Counted from the first letter of the stretch, positions 41,061-50,493 are shown. The stretch is DNA of 64,000 nucleotides from Streptomyces sp. NK08204 (GCF_020400585.1 NZ_JAINVF010000002.1:186001-250000); one strand, 5' to 3'. Notes: generated from the letters alone by a model not told the origin. Numbers and translations are program-made.

Positions 41061-41393
41061 GCGGCCGCGGCCCCCGCCGGGAAGGAACAGCCGGGGGCGC
41101 CGTCGCGCCGGGGAACCGCCGGCGGGCTCCTGGCAGCTCACCCGCGTGCAACGCCGGGCCCTGGTGGAGGAGGAGCCGCCCGTGAGCCCGGCAGGACGGG
41201 CCGCAGGCCAGTGCCCTGCGGCGGGCGTGCGAGGAGCATCTGGTCCGGGTGCATGCGGGAGGCACCCGGACAAGGTGCACGTGAGCGGGCCGGACAACGG
41301 CCGTGGCACCGCCTCGCCGGCCTGCGGGCGCGCTTCACCCCCGCGACGACGTCGCACGCCACGCGCTCCGGGCCGGCCGCCGACCCCTGTGTC
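41061..41393. other. Intergenic region after lutC
   Basis: The region holds the lutC terminator and no convincing gene. Open frames are short and lack motifs or ribosome sites. Confidence 0.5.
41070..41098 (+). terminator. Stem-loop terminator after lutC
   Basis: GCCCCCG (41070-41076) and CGGGGGC (41092-41098) form a seven-base stem ten bases past the lutC stop. Confidence 0.55.
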
Positions 41394-41873
41394 TCACCGG
41401 TGGGAATGCGCCAGCTCGGTGAGAAGCTGCTCCGTCTCCTGTGCGGAAAGCCGCTGGTCGAGCAACGGCAGGTAGATCTCCTCCTCTTTCGCGAAGTGGA
41501 CCTTGACCAGCGTGTACAGGCCGTAGAGGACGCGTCGCAGTGCGGCCTTCCGCCGTTCGTCCAGCTCGTGCACCGTCGCGCGCAGTATGTCCAGCTCGCC
41601 TGCCAGGCGGCCGATCTCGACGTGTTCCCTGGACATCGTCGCGGTCGCTTCGGCGGCGCCCATCGCTCGGGCGACCGCCGGGTACAGCACTCGTTCCTCG
41701 GCTTCGGCGTGGGGGATGAGGTGCTCGGCCAGGAACGTATGGAGGCCGGCGAGTGCGGTGCCGAGTGTGTCCGGCGTGGTTCGACCCACCGAGTCGGCGG
41801 TGGTGCGCAGTGTCTCGATGTGCGGCAGCAGGTGCGCGTGCTCGTCGCGCAGTTTCTGGGTCAGCGTGCTCAC
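41394..41873 (-). CDS. Hemerythrin-domain (HHE) protein
   Basis: The gene encodes 159 aa from a GTG at 41873 with a GAGAGGAGA site. Iron-ligand candidates of the HHE four-helix bundle are in order: DEHAHLLPHIE, HLIPHAEAEERVLYP, REHVEI and HFAKEEEIYLPLL. The family binds a di-iron centre and senses or scavenges oxygen, NO or peroxide. It stands alone on the minus strand and is preceded by an unusual 26-bp tandem repeat. Confidence 0.9.
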   Translation of the reverse strand: MSTLTQKLRDEHAHLLPHIETLRTTADSVGRTTPDTLGTALAGLHTFLAEHLIPHAEAEERVLYPAVARAMGAAEATATMSREHVEIGRLAGELDILRATVHELDERRKAALRRVLYGLYTLVKVHFAKEEEIYLPLLDQRLSAQETEQLLTELAHSHR

Positions 41874-42207
41874 GGTCTTCTCCTCTCGTGAACCGTCGGA
41901 TCGCAGACCGGACGCGGGGATGCGCCTCCCGGTGGGCTGCAGGCATCTGCGAGGGACGGACGGCGTCGGCGGGTCGGGAGGGGGCGGACAAGGCCGTCAC
42001 CGCGAAGCCGCAATGCGTCGGAATCTATCGGCCGGACCGTTCGCCGACACCGATTGACGACGCGAGTTGCCGACACCGATTGCCGACGCGAGTTGCCGGC
42101 ACTCACCGCGCCTGGGACTGTCCTGGTCTTCGCGTGGGCCTCGGCCTGACCCGGTCGGCACAAGCCGTCGAAGGGCGGGGCGAGGCTCGCGACGGACGGA
42201 CGGATGA
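41874..42207. other. Intergenic region upstream of hemerythrin gene
   Basis: No gene was seen. It contains the tandem repeat at 42043-42094 and the promoter region for the hemerythrin gene. Confidence 0.5.
42043..42094. repeat. 26-bp tandem direct repeat, two copies
   Basis: A 26-base unit beginning GCCGACACCGATTG and ending CGACGCGAGTT occurs at 42043-42068 and 42069-42094 with a single A/C difference; a third copy starts (GCCGGCAC) and breaks off. It lies 170-221 bases upstream of the hemerythrin gene start. Confidence 0.8.
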
Positions 42208-42693
42208 CTATGCCGCGTCGTCCGGGCGGGGGTGCGGGGGCCGGTGGTGCTCGGTCAGGAGGGTGAGCAGCCGGGTGAGTTCCTCCTGCTGACCGGGGGT
42301 GAGGGGAGCGAGGAGTTCGCGCTGGGCCTCGGTGACGAGCGTATCGAGGCGCTCCAGGCGGCGGCGGCCGGTGGCGGTGAGGGTGATGACGTTGCGGCGG
42401 CGGTCGGCGGGGTCGGGTTCGCGGCGGATGCATCCGGCGTCGGCCAGTTCGTTGAGGACGGCGACCATGTCGCTGCGGTAGATGCCGGTGCGGCGGCTGA
42501 GTTCGGCCTGGCTGGCGGCACCGGCCTCGGCGAGCCCGACCAGCACGGCGAAGTGCCATTTGCGAGCGCCTTCGGCGGCCAGGCGCTCGCCCACGAGCCG
42601 GTCGGCGACGGCCGCGGCCCCGGCGAGCAGGCGGCTGGGGATGGCGCGCAGCCGGGCCGGGGTGGGTTCTGGGGTCGGTCGGGTCGCGCTCAT
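42208..42693 (-). CDS. MarR-family transcriptional regulator
   Basis: The gene encodes 161 aa. The winged helix has AELSRRTGIYRSDMVAVLNELADAG as recognition region (key part GIYRSDMVAVLNEL) and the wing REPDPADRRRNVITLTATGR with the conserved DxRR. The ATG at 42693 follows GGAGG; a ten-residue extension is less likely. It is divergent from an epoxide hydrolase, and two GTTAGTG palindromes lie between them, so it probably represses both genes until a ligand, perhaps the hydrolase substrate, appears. Confidence 0.92.
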   Translation of the reverse strand: MSATRPTPEPTPARLRAIPSRLLAGAAAVADRLVGERLAAEGARKWHFAVLVGLAEAGAASQAELSRRTGIYRSDMVAVLNELADAGCIRREPDPADRRRNVITLTATGRRRLERLDTLVTEAQRELLAPLTPGQQEELTRLLTLLTEHHRPPHPRPDDAA

Positions 42694-42712
42694 GAATTCC
42701 TCCACCTCTTGT

Positions 42713-42753
42713 GTTAGTGCCACTAACAGTCTACCCTCGTTAGTGTCACGAAC
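42713..42753. promoter_or_regulatory. Pair of MarR operators
   Basis: GTTAGTG-C-CACTAAC (42713-42727) is a perfect 15-bp palindrome. GTTAGTG-T-CACGAAC (42739-42753) is the same site with one mismatch. Centres are 26 bp apart. They lie between the divergent MarR and epoxide hydrolase starts. Confidence 0.8.
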
Positions 42754-42790
42754 GTTTGGCTGTCAAACGAATCTCTCCGGAGTGAAGACC

Positions 42791-43897
42791 ATGATCAAGC
42801 CGTTCCGTATCGACATCCCCCAGGCCGACCTCGACGACCTGACCGACCGGCTCTCCCGCACCCGTTGGCCCAACGAGGTCGCCGGCGCCGGGTGGGACTA
42901 CGGCTTCCCGCTGGCGCGGCTGAGGGAACTCGCCGAGTACTGGCGCACCGGCTACGACTGGCGTGCGCATGAGGCCGAGCTCAACGAGCTTCCCCACTTC
43001 ACCACCGAGATCGACGGCCAGAACATCCACTTCGTCCACGTCCGGTCCTCGAAGCCGGACGCGCTCGCGCTGGTCCTCACCCATGGCTGGCCCGGTTCGT
43101 TCCTGGAGTTCCTCGACGTGATCGAGCCGCTGTCGCGCGACTTCCATCTGGTGATTCCGTCCATCCCGGGTTACGGCTTCTCCGGGCCGACCCACCAGCG
43201 CGGCTGGGACATCGTCCACGTCGCGCGGGCCTGGGCCGAACTGATGCGCCGTCTCGGGTACGAGCGCTACGGCGCGCAGGGCGGCGACTTCGGCTCGGGC
43301 ATCTCCCTGGCGCTCGGCGCGGTGGCACCCGAGCAGGTCGTCGGAGTGCACGTCAACTACCTGCCGACCAGGCCGGACCCGGATGCCGGCATCGAACTGT
43401 CCGAAATGGATGAAGCCCGGCTGGACAGGATCAGGCAGCTGATGGCGAATCGGCCGCCGTACCAGGCCTTGCAGGCCACCACCCCGCAGACCATCGGCTA
43501 CGCGCTGACCGACTCGCCGGTCGGCCAGCTGGCCTGGATCGCCGAGCGCTTCGCGCACTGGACCGATCCTCGCTCGACGATCAGCGACGAGCGGATGCTC
43601 ACCGACGTCTCGCTGTACTGGCTGACCGCCACCGCCGCCTCGTCGGCGCGGCTGCACCGCGAGGCGCCGCGGCGGATCGAGCCGTGCCCGGTGCCGGTGG
43701 GGGTGGCGGTGTTCGCGCACGACATCACGCAGTCGGTGCGCCCGCTGGCCGAGCGGCTGTACGACATCAGGCACTGGTCGGAGTTCGAGCGCGGCGGTCA
43801 CTTCGCCGCGATGGAGGTTCCGGAGCTGCTCGCCCAGGACGTCCGGGACTTCTTCCTCACCCGTATCAAGGAGGACCGGCAGGTCGCCACCCGCTGA
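42791..43897 (+). CDS. Epoxide hydrolase (alpha/beta fold, EHN domain)
   Basis: The gene encodes 368 aa. The N-terminal EHN region (PFRIDIPQADLDDLTDRLSR, TRWPNEVAG) is followed by THGWPGSFLEF (oxyanion HGWP), GGDFGSGIS with the nucleophilic Asp, and RGGHFAAME with the catalytic His. It resembles microsomal-type epoxide hydrolases that open epoxides through an ester intermediate. A GGAGTGAAG site precedes the ATG. Control by the divergent MarR is likely from the operator pair. Confidence 0.93.
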   Translation: MIKPFRIDIPQADLDDLTDRLSRTRWPNEVAGAGWDYGFPLARLRELAEYWRTGYDWRAHEAELNELPHFTTEIDGQNIHFVHVRSSKPDALALVLTHGWPGSFLEFLDVIEPLSRDFHLVIPSIPGYGFSGPTHQRGWDIVHVARAWAELMRRLGYERYGAQGGDFGSGISLALGAVAPEQVVGVHVNYLPTRPDPDAGIELSEMDEARLDRIRQLMANRPPYQALQATTPQTIGYALTDSPVGQLAWIAERFAHWTDPRSTISDERMLTDVSLYWLTATAASSARLHREAPRRIEPCPVPVGVAVFAHDITQSVRPLAERLYDIRHWSEFERGGHFAAMEVPELLAQDVRDFFLTRIKEDRQVATR

Positions 43898-43941
43898 GAG
43901 GCACTGCGGGCCGCGCCTCGCCGCGCATCCGGGAAGACGGT

Positions 43942-43979
43942 GGGCCCCCGCCCGCCCTGTCGGGAGCAGCCGGGGGCCC
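43942..43979. terminator. Bidirectional stem-loop terminator
   Basis: GGGCCCCCG (43942-43950) and CGGGGGCCC (43971-43979) pair perfectly between the convergent epoxide hydrolase and giant LamG genes. Confidence 0.75.
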
Positions 43980-43995
43980 GTTGCGGTGGTGCCGG

Positions 43996-45330
43996 TCAGC
44001 GAAGGGTGCTCACCTCCGTCGCCGAGAGGGTTCGCGGGTAGACGTGGACGTCGGCGACGGAGCCGGGGAACGCCATGTACGGCGTCGTGGCCGAGGCGCT
44101 GTTGACGCAGCCGCCGATGGTCAGGGGCAGGGAGGAGTCGTACTGGGGGCTGAGATTGGTATCCGTTCCCATCAGGGTGCCGTCCTGGTAGAGGGCCATC
44201 ACACCGGTGCTTGAGTCCCCGGCGACCGGTGCCCGGTAGGTGGCGACCAGGTGGGTCCAGGTGCCGACGACACCTGTGCCGTAGTCTCCTTCCGCCGTGG
44301 GGAAGTCGGCGCTCGCGTCGTTGCTGGTGGTGGTCTGGAACATCCAGCCCTTGTTGCCGCTGTCGTAGGCGATGTAGAACGCCTGGTGCTGGGTGGTTCC
44401 CTGACAGATGGCGCTGGTGTGGAGGGCCGAGTTGATCTTCACCCAGGCGGAGACGGTGTAGTCCCCGAGGGTGTTCACCGCGCTCTGCTTGCTCTTGAGG
44501 AAACCGGTGCTGCCGTCGAAGGCCGCGCTGCCGGACAGCCCGCTCGGTGCGTCCGGGCCGAAGCTGACGCTGCCGGCCGGGGTGAGCGGGTTGAGGGAGG
44601 CGGTGTCGGTGCCGTCCGAAGCGAGCTTCCACTCGTCCTCGGGCATGCCGTTGTTCCATCCGAGGGGCACGATCACGCTGTTCGCGTCCGCCTCGCTCGC
44701 CGTCATCGCGTACGGGTAGACCTGTACGTCCGACACGGAGCCGGGGAAGGGGTTGTACGGCGTGGTCGCGTCGGGGGTGTTGACGCAGCCGCCGATGGTC
44801 AGCGGCAGGGAGGAGTCGTACTGCGGCGTGAGGTTGGTGGTGGTCCCCATCAGGGTGCCGTTCTGGTAGATCGACATCACGCCCGTGCCGGAGTCACCGT
44901 CGACGGGTGCCGTGTAGGTGACCAGGAGGTGGGTCCAGGTGCCCACGGTCCCCGTGCCGTAGTCCCCTTCGGCGGTGGGCCATTGGGCGTTGTCGTCGTT
45001 GGTGGTCGTGGTCTGGAACATCCAGCCCTTGTTGCCGCTGTCGTAGCCGATGTAGAACGCCTGGTGGTGGCTGGTTCCCTGGCAGACGGCCGTCGCGTTG
45101 CTCGTCGGCGAGTCGAGCTTCACCCAGGCGGAGACGGTGTAGTCCCCGAGGGTGTTGACGGCTGTGTGATCGCTCTTGAGGAAACCGGTGCCGCCGTCGA
45201 AGGACGTGGCGCCCGCGGGGGCGTTGACCGCGTCCGGTCCGGCCGCGTTGAAGGTCGCCCCGCCGACCGCGGTGAATGGGTTGTCCCCGCGCTGGTCGGT
45301 GCCGTCGGCGGCCAGGTCCCACTCGTTGTC
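43996..45330 (-). repeat. Tandem LamG domain duplication inside the giant gene
   Basis: Two consecutive units of about 650 bases encode nearly identical segments, for example VNTLGDYTVSAWVK, YDSGNKGWMFQTTT, PTAEGDYGTG, GTWTHL and YDSSLPLTIGGCVN in both. The similarity is also evident in the DNA, implying recent intragenic duplication. Confidence 0.85.
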
Positions 45331-48300
45331 GGGGGTGTCGCCGCCGGTGGCGAGCGGGACGATCAGGTTCGGCGCGATGCTGACGACCTGGGTGTTGGTG
45401 TCGTTGAGATACCGGGCGGCCAGGTCGGCGTAGTACGCGTCGGACGGGTTGCCGTTGTAGAGGTCGGCCGCCTTCACGGTCGAGGAGGTGGCCGTGCCGT
45501 CGGTCGAGACCGCCGCGGCGAAGTCGATCACCTGGGACGGGAAGTTGCTGAGCAGATAGCCGTTCACCTGCTCGCGCGCCGCCTCCTGCGTCGCCGTGCC
45601 CGGGTGGGCGGCGGTGAACGGCGCGATGGTGGCGAGGTAGACGGTGATGTTGGCGTTCTGCGTGACGGGCTGCCCGTTGATGTAGGTCTGCCCGTCGTCG
45701 GTGTAGTAGGAGCTGAGCTGGCTGTTGAGCGAGGCCAGTCCGTTCTCCACCTTCGTGGCACAGGTGTTGGCGTCACTGGTGCAGTTCAGCAGGTCGGTGG
45801 CGCCGGTGGAGACGAGGACGGTGCGCACGTTGCCCTGGGCCAGCACGTTGCGGTCCAGCGGGTTCAGCGCATTGGTGGGGTAGCCGCTGTTGGTGATCTG
45901 CGGCAGCAGGTTGTTGCTGAGGCTCCAGCTGTTGGTGCCGGCGTTGAGTACGCCGTAGTCCACGGTGCCGTCCCCATTGGGGTCGTCGACGACCGCGCTG
46001 GTGATGGCGTCGCTGAGGTGGTGCTTGCCGTCGCCGCTCGCGGTGTCCCCGTTGATGCTCTGGTCGCCGTAGAGGACCAGCGAGCCGGTGGGGGCGGAGG
46101 CGGGCGTGGTGACGTCGATGCCGGACAGGTACGGCAGACCGTTGTACGTCGTCTGCGTGAAGTTGGTGGCCGCGGTGTCACCGGTGCGGTTGGCGGCGTC
46201 GCTGACCCATACCGGGGTCTGCGCCGACGCGTGACCGGGCATGGCGGACACCGAGCCGTGCACCTGCACGCTGACCAGCGCGGTCGCCTGCTGTGCGACG
46301 GCCAGCGTCACCGGGTCGCTGGTGACGTCGCCGCCCGCCGGGACGGTGACGGAGACGGCGCCGCCGTTGAAGGTCAGCGGGACCGGTGCCGCGGCCGTCG
46401 TCGCGCCGCCCGCGGTGCCGTCCTGAAGGGCGACGGAGGCCGCGTCGAAGGTCACCGGCGTGGTGCCCATGGCGTTGGACAGATGGATGCGGACGCCGTT
46501 GCCGTCGTCGGTGCCGATGCTGACGTGCGCCGGGATGCGCAGCGTCTGCCCGTTGACGGTGGCGGTGCTGCCGCTGGACAGCTGCACCTTGGCGGTGTCC
46601 TGGACGGAGGACCAGGTGCCGACCCAGTGCTTGGCGCTCGTTCCGCTGCCGGTGGCGGTCAGCGGCCGTACTCCCATTCCGAGGATGTGCAGGGAGGGCT
46701 GGCCGGACTGGACACCATTGGTGAACAGGGGCAGGGTGACGCTGCTGATCACCGATCCCGGGCAGACCAGCGGGACGCTGAAGGCGTAGACCTTGACGCC
46801 GCCGCTGGGGCTGGTCTGGGTGTTGTTGCTGTGGTTCTGGTGGACCAGGGTCACCGCTGCCGCGGAGGCGGCCCCGCTGCTCCAGTCGGGCACGGTGTCC
46901 AGCTGGTAGGACTGGTCGGCAGGGGCGCCGTTGGGATCCAGACAGTTGTTCTTGGCGTAGGTGATGGTGCCGGTGGCTCCCTTGGCCGCGCCGCCGGTGG
47001 CGAAGCCGAGGAACACCACGGCATCACCGGTGTTCACCACGCCGCTGTCCGGCACGGTGACGGTCTGACCGGAGGCGAGCATGTTGTCGTAGGTGCCGGT
47101 ACCGAACTTCGGCAGCGCGATGCCGGTGCCGTCGACGGTCACCGTCTTGCCGCTCTGCCAGCCCGCCGTGCTCAGGTCGCCGGAGTTGATGCTGTTGCCG
47201 GAGCCGTCGGCGTCGGACGGGCTGGTCGTGGTGGAGAAGGTGCTGGTGGCGGTGTTGTTCAGGCAACTGTCGGTGCTGTTGATCGCGCAGTTCAGCGCCG
47301 GGGCGAGCCGCAGCACGTCGATGCCCGCCTGGTAGCCGGTGGAAGCGGGGTTCTTGCCGGTCAAAGTGAGGGTCAGCGTGTGCGCGCCCTGCTTGAGGGT
47401 GAGCAGCCGGCCGTTCGCGTCCTTGGGCATGCCGAGGTTCACGAACCGCGTGGTGACATAGGAGTTGTAGGCGTCGAAGCCGCTGAGCAGGGTGGACTCG
47501 GTGGGCTTGCCCGCGTCCAGGACCAGGCGGTAGATGCCGTAGTCCTTGGCCTTGGTCAGGTTGACCCCGAAGCTCCAGGGGCCGTCCTTCGGGATGTCGA
47601 AGCCGAAGGTGGCGCTGTCACCGGCGGCGACCTTGGTGGTGCTGCTCTTGTCGGCGAGCATGGCCTGGTAGCCGTCGGCGAACTCGTAACCGCTGTAGGC
47701 GGGCTGGCTGATCAGCTGCCCGCCGGTGCTGGTCGTGGTCGCCTTGGGCACCACGGTGGTGGTGCTGTCCGCGTTGGTGGCCGTCCAGCCGCTGATCATC
47801 TTGTCGCCGTAGGCGTACGTCGGCGTGCTGGTGCCGGCGTAGAACGCGTAGGACGTCTGGGTGAGGGACGTCGAACCGGCCTGGTCCACGGACTTGGCGT
47901 ACAGGGTGTGCGGTCCCGCCTTCGCGGGAGCGAAGGCGGGGGAGGCGCTGCCGTTGATGACCGAGGTTCCGGTGCCGGAGGCGTTGTCGGAGCTGACGTA
48001 GTACACATGGCCGGGCACGATCGCCGTGGACGTCGTCCAGTGCGTGACGCTGCTGGTGTAGACCGTGTTGCCGAGCGTGCCGTCCAGCGAGAAGAGGTAG
48101 CCGGTGATGTTGTTGGTGCGGTTGTTGCTCAGCGTGAAGGTGCCCTTGTCGCCGAACGCGGCACCGATCTGCTTCGCCGGGAACTGACTGGAGGTCACCG
48201 TCGGCGCGGGTGGCGCACTGGTGTCGACCGTGAAGGTCTGGGTCTTGGTCCAGATGCCAGAGCCGGGACCGACCCAGTAGCCGGCCGCGTTCTGGGCGGT

Positions 48301-50157
48301 GGCCCTCCAGGTGTAGGTGCCGTCCGGCAGGCTCGGGGTGGTCCAGTCGCTGCCGTTGGTGTTGTACCGGGCGCGCTTCTGGGAGTCCAGGTTGGGCCCG
48401 AAGCCCTGACCGACCAGGGTCCCCGAGGAGTTGAAGACGTTGTAGTCGATACGCACCAGCTCACTGCCGCCGGCCAGGTCCGGGTCGACGGCGCGCGCGG
48501 ACAGCGTCGGGGTGTGGGTGGTGGTCATCGTCTTGCCCATGCTCACCGTGGACGGCTTGAGGGCGGGGTCGCCGGTGCCGTCCTTGAGCTTGGGCCGGAA
48601 GCTGTAGGTGACCGACATGGTGGCGCCGCCACCGTACGCGAACTGCTTCCACTGCGTCGCGTCGTTCATGTCGGGCGACTGGACCATCAGCGTCATGCTC
48701 TTCCAGCCGCCTGATGCCGCGCTCTTCGCCCGGGAGGTCACGTCGAACGCCAGTGACGGCGGGCTGACCCAGGAGTTGCGGCCGTCGGTGACCGGGCAGG
48801 TGCCGGCCTCGTGGCTGACGGGGTTGGTACCGAGAGAGCCGGTGCGTCCACCGGGCTCGTGGCCCCAGTACAGGGAGGAGGAGCTCCATCCCGCGGGCCG
48901 GTCGGTGCCGTAGACGGCGGCCGGGGTGTCCGCGCAGGAAGCGGCGGAGAGCTGCTTCACGTAGAACGAGGCGTGGATGATCTCGGCGCCCCGGATGCCG
49001 CTGGTGTTGATCTGGTAGTAGGTGCGGGCTCGTTCGCCGTTGCCGGGGTAGTAGTTGTCCCACCCCTCGCGCGCGTTGGTCGCGCCCGTGGTGGACGTCG
49101 AGTTGTAGACGTTCCAGCCGTTGTCGGAGATCCGCGCCCAGTCCAGCTGGGACGGGTTGCCGCTCCACTCCGGGTCCACGTAGACCGGGTAGGCGGTGCT
49201 CTTTGCGGTGAGCAACTTCTTGTCCAGGCCCAGAAGTTGCCTGCCGCCCTTCAGGCTCACCCGCACCTGCGCGCGGTGCCCGCCGACCTTGCCCGCCGCC
49301 TTGTGCTCGGCCCGGGCGGCCGAGACGGTCCTGGTGTGGCCCGGGGTTGTGCCGCCGGCCCGGTGACCGGCGCTGTCCCACATCAGCGCGGTGTCGCTGT
49401 GGAACACCGTCCTGCCCGTGAGCTTGTCCGTGGCCTGCGCACCACCGTCACGGGTGGGGCTCAGCCTGACGTTGGCCGACGTGGTGTCGAACGCCAGGCG
49501 CTGCAGGCGCGGATCGGCCGCCGCCTTCGCTGACTTGACCACGAGAATCGAGGAGTAACCGGAGGCGTCCGCGGTCAGCTGGAGATCGACCTGGGGCAGC
49601 ACGTCGGGGTAGGTGGCGGTGTCACCGGAGATCACGGGCTTCGGCAGTGCTCCCGGCCAGGCGAAGCCCAGCCGGTGCGCGCCGCTGCGCATCGTGACGA
49701 GTGCGCCGGAGCCGCCGCCGGAGAAGGTCACGTCCGTGACGGCGGCCTTGGGCGCCCAGGTCCCGTCCGCCCGCCGCGTCAGCGTGGTGTCGATCGGCAC
49801 CCACTTCCCGTGCTGCAGGGTGCGCTGGGGCATGGAGGACTGGGTGCGGGTGAAGGTGCCGTCCGGGTTGGCCACCACCAGCGTCCCCGTGTCGGTGAGC
49901 TGGTCGACGGTCACCGGCTTGCCGGTCGCCTTCGCGCGGGCGGAGGCCGACTCCGTCGGGTTGAGGCGCCGGGCGGCCGACTGGGAAGACGTGCTGTGCG
50001 CCCCCGCCCGAGACGATCGGGCGGGGGCGGCCTGCGCCGCGTGGGCCGTCGCCGTGGCGGTCAGGGACCCGGCGGCCAGGGCCGCGACCACGGCGACGGC
50101 GATGGGTCTGGACGCGGGACGTCTGGACGCACGTATGGGTGCGCGAAAGGCGGACAT
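43996..50157 (-). CDS. Giant secreted DNRLRE / SGNH-like / tandem LamG protein
   Basis: The gene encodes about 2053 aa. A signal peptide covers about 1-42. A beta-rich DNRLRE-type domain begins near residue 339 (DWARISDNGWNVYNS) and runs to about 520, followed by Ig/fibronectin-like segments. Residues about 1176-1596 resemble a GDSL/SGNH esterase (KHWVGTWSSVQ, then VLYGDQSINGD at about 1361-1371), but the catalytic blocks are altered. Two LamG jelly-roll domains fill about 1609-1837 and 1838-2053. The start at 50157 is chosen at the signal peptide; its AAAGGA site is somewhat distant. It is divergent from the RHS gene and is probably an extracellular binding or adhesion partner. Confidence 0.85.
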   Translation of the reverse strand: MSAFRAPIRASRRPASRPIAVAVVAALAAGSLTATATAHAAQAAPARSSRAGAHSTSSQSAARRLNPTESASARAKATGKPVTVDQLTDTGTLVVANPDGTFTRTQSSMPQRTLQHGKWVPIDTTLTRRADGTWAPKAAVTDVTFSGGGSGALVTMRSGAHRLGFAWPGALPKPVISGDTATYPDVLPQVDLQLTADASGYSSILVVKSAKAAADPRLQRLAFDTTSANVRLSPTRDGGAQATDKLTGRTVFHSDTALMWDSAGHRAGGTTPGHTRTVSAARAEHKAAGKVGGHRAQVRVSLKGGRQLLGLDKKLLTAKSTAYPVYVDPEWSGNPSQLDWARISDNGWNVYNSTSTTGATNAREGWDNYYPGNGERARTYYQINTSGIRGAEIIHASFYVKQLSAASCADTPAAVYGTDRPAGWSSSSLYWGHEPGGRTGSLGTNPVSHEAGTCPVTDGRNSWVSPPSLAFDVTSRAKSAASGGWKSMTLMVQSPDMNDATQWKQFAYGGGATMSVTYSFRPKLKDGTGDPALKPSTVSMGKTMTTTHTPTLSARAVDPDLAGGSELVRIDYNVFNSSGTLVGQGFGPNLDSQKRARYNTNGSDWTTPSLPDGTYTWRATAQNAAGYWVGPGSGIWTKTQTFTVDTSAPPAPTVTSSQFPAKQIGAAFGDKGTFTLSNNRTNNITGYLFSLDGTLGNTVYTSSVTHWTTSTAIVPGHVYYVSSDNASGTGTSVINGSASPAFAPAKAGPHTLYAKSVDQAGSTSLTQTSYAFYAGTSTPTYAYGDKMISGWTATNADSTTTVVPKATTTSTGGQLISQPAYSGYEFADGYQAMLADKSSTTKVAAGDSATFGFDIPKDGPWSFGVNLTKAKDYGIYRLVLDAGKPTESTLLSGFDAYNSYVTTRFVNLGMPKDANGRLLTLKQGAHTLTLTLTGKNPASTGYQAGIDVLRLAPALNCAINSTDSCLNNTATSTFSTTTSPSDADGSGNSINSGDLSTAGWQSGKTVTVDGTGIALPKFGTGTYDNMLASGQTVTVPDSGVVNTGDAVVFLGFATGGAAKGATGTITYAKNNCLDPNGAPADQSYQLDTVPDWSSGAASAAAVTLVHQNHSNNTQTSPSGGVKVYAFSVPLVCPGSVISSVTLPLFTNGVQSGQPSLHILGMGVRPLTATGSGTSAKHWVGTWSSVQDTAKVQLSSGSTATVNGQTLRIPAHVSIGTDDGNGVRIHLSNAMGTTPVTFDAASVALQDGTAGGATTAAAPVPLTFNGGAVSVTVPAGGDVTSDPVTLAVAQQATALVSVQVHGSVSAMPGHASAQTPVWVSDAANRTGDTAATNFTQTTYNGLPYLSGIDVTTPASAPTGSLVLYGDQSINGDTASGDGKHHLSDAITSAVVDDPNGDGTVDYGVLNAGTNSWSLSNNLLPQITNSGYPTNALNPLDRNVLAQGNVRTVLVSTGATDLLNCTSDANTCATKVENGLASLNSQLSSYYTDDGQTYINGQPVTQNANITVYLATIAPFTAAHPGTATQEAAREQVNGYLLSNFPSQVIDFAAAVSTDGTATSSTVKAADLYNGNPSDAYYADLAARYLNDTNTQVVSIAPNLIVPLATGGDTPDNEWDLAADGTDQRGDNPFTAVGGATFNAAGPDAVNAPAGATSFDGGTGFLKSDHTAVNTLGDYTVSAWVKLDSPTSNATAVCQGTSHHQAFYIGYDSGNKGWMFQTTTTNDDNAQWPTAEGDYGTGTVGTWTHLLVTYTAPVDGDSGTGVMSIYQNGTLMGTTTNLTPQYDSSLPLTIGGCVNTPDATTPYNPFPGSVSDVQVYPYAMTASEADANSVIVPLGWNNGMPEDEWKLASDGTDTASLNPLTPAGSVSFGPDAPSGLSGSAAFDGSTGFLKSKQSAVNTLGDYTVSAWVKINSALHTSAICQGTTQHQAFYIAYDSGNKGWMFQTTTSNDASADFPTAEGDYGTGVVGTWTHLVATYRAPVAGDSSTGVMALYQDGTLMGTDTNLSPQYDSSLPLTIGGCVNSASATTPYMAFPGSVADVHVYPRTLSATEVSTLR

Positions 50158-50493
50158 CGAGGTTGGGATTCCTTTGCGGGTCTCAGGCGGTCCCCCCGTG
50201 GGCCCGCAGCGCTGTGCATTCTGGAGGGCGGTTTTGATCAGGTCCATGGCAATGCGATCGCCAACTGCCTTGAGGACGGCCGTTTTTGAGCGATGCGTGT
50301 CAAGTTGCCCTTCGGCCAAGGTGATTTCTTTGTGATTCTTCTGCGAAGTCTTTACCGAGAGGGGTCAGGTGAAGCCCTAGCGTGACCCCTGCGGGGGGCC
50401 TGGTCGATCTGTGCTCCCCTTCTTGACGTGCACTCAACAACAGCGGGTTCCTCCGGTGGTCTGGGTGCTTCTCTTGCGGAGGGGGTCGCACAC
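50158..50493. promoter_or_regulatory. Divergent promoter region between the two giant genes
   Basis: The 336 bases contain no gene. The part 50270-50340 is A/T-rich for this genome. AGGGGTCA (50360-50367) and TGACCCCT (50383-50390) form an 8-bp inverted repeat, a possible regulator site. A TTGACG -35-like hexamer occurs near 50423 towards the RHS gene. Confidence 0.5.

Noticed and set aside
44251..48714. A 1487-codon plus-strand frame opposite the LamG giant.
   Set aside because: It is Gly/Val/Arg/His-rich with no motif, and the opposite strand carries a complete signal peptide and known domains.
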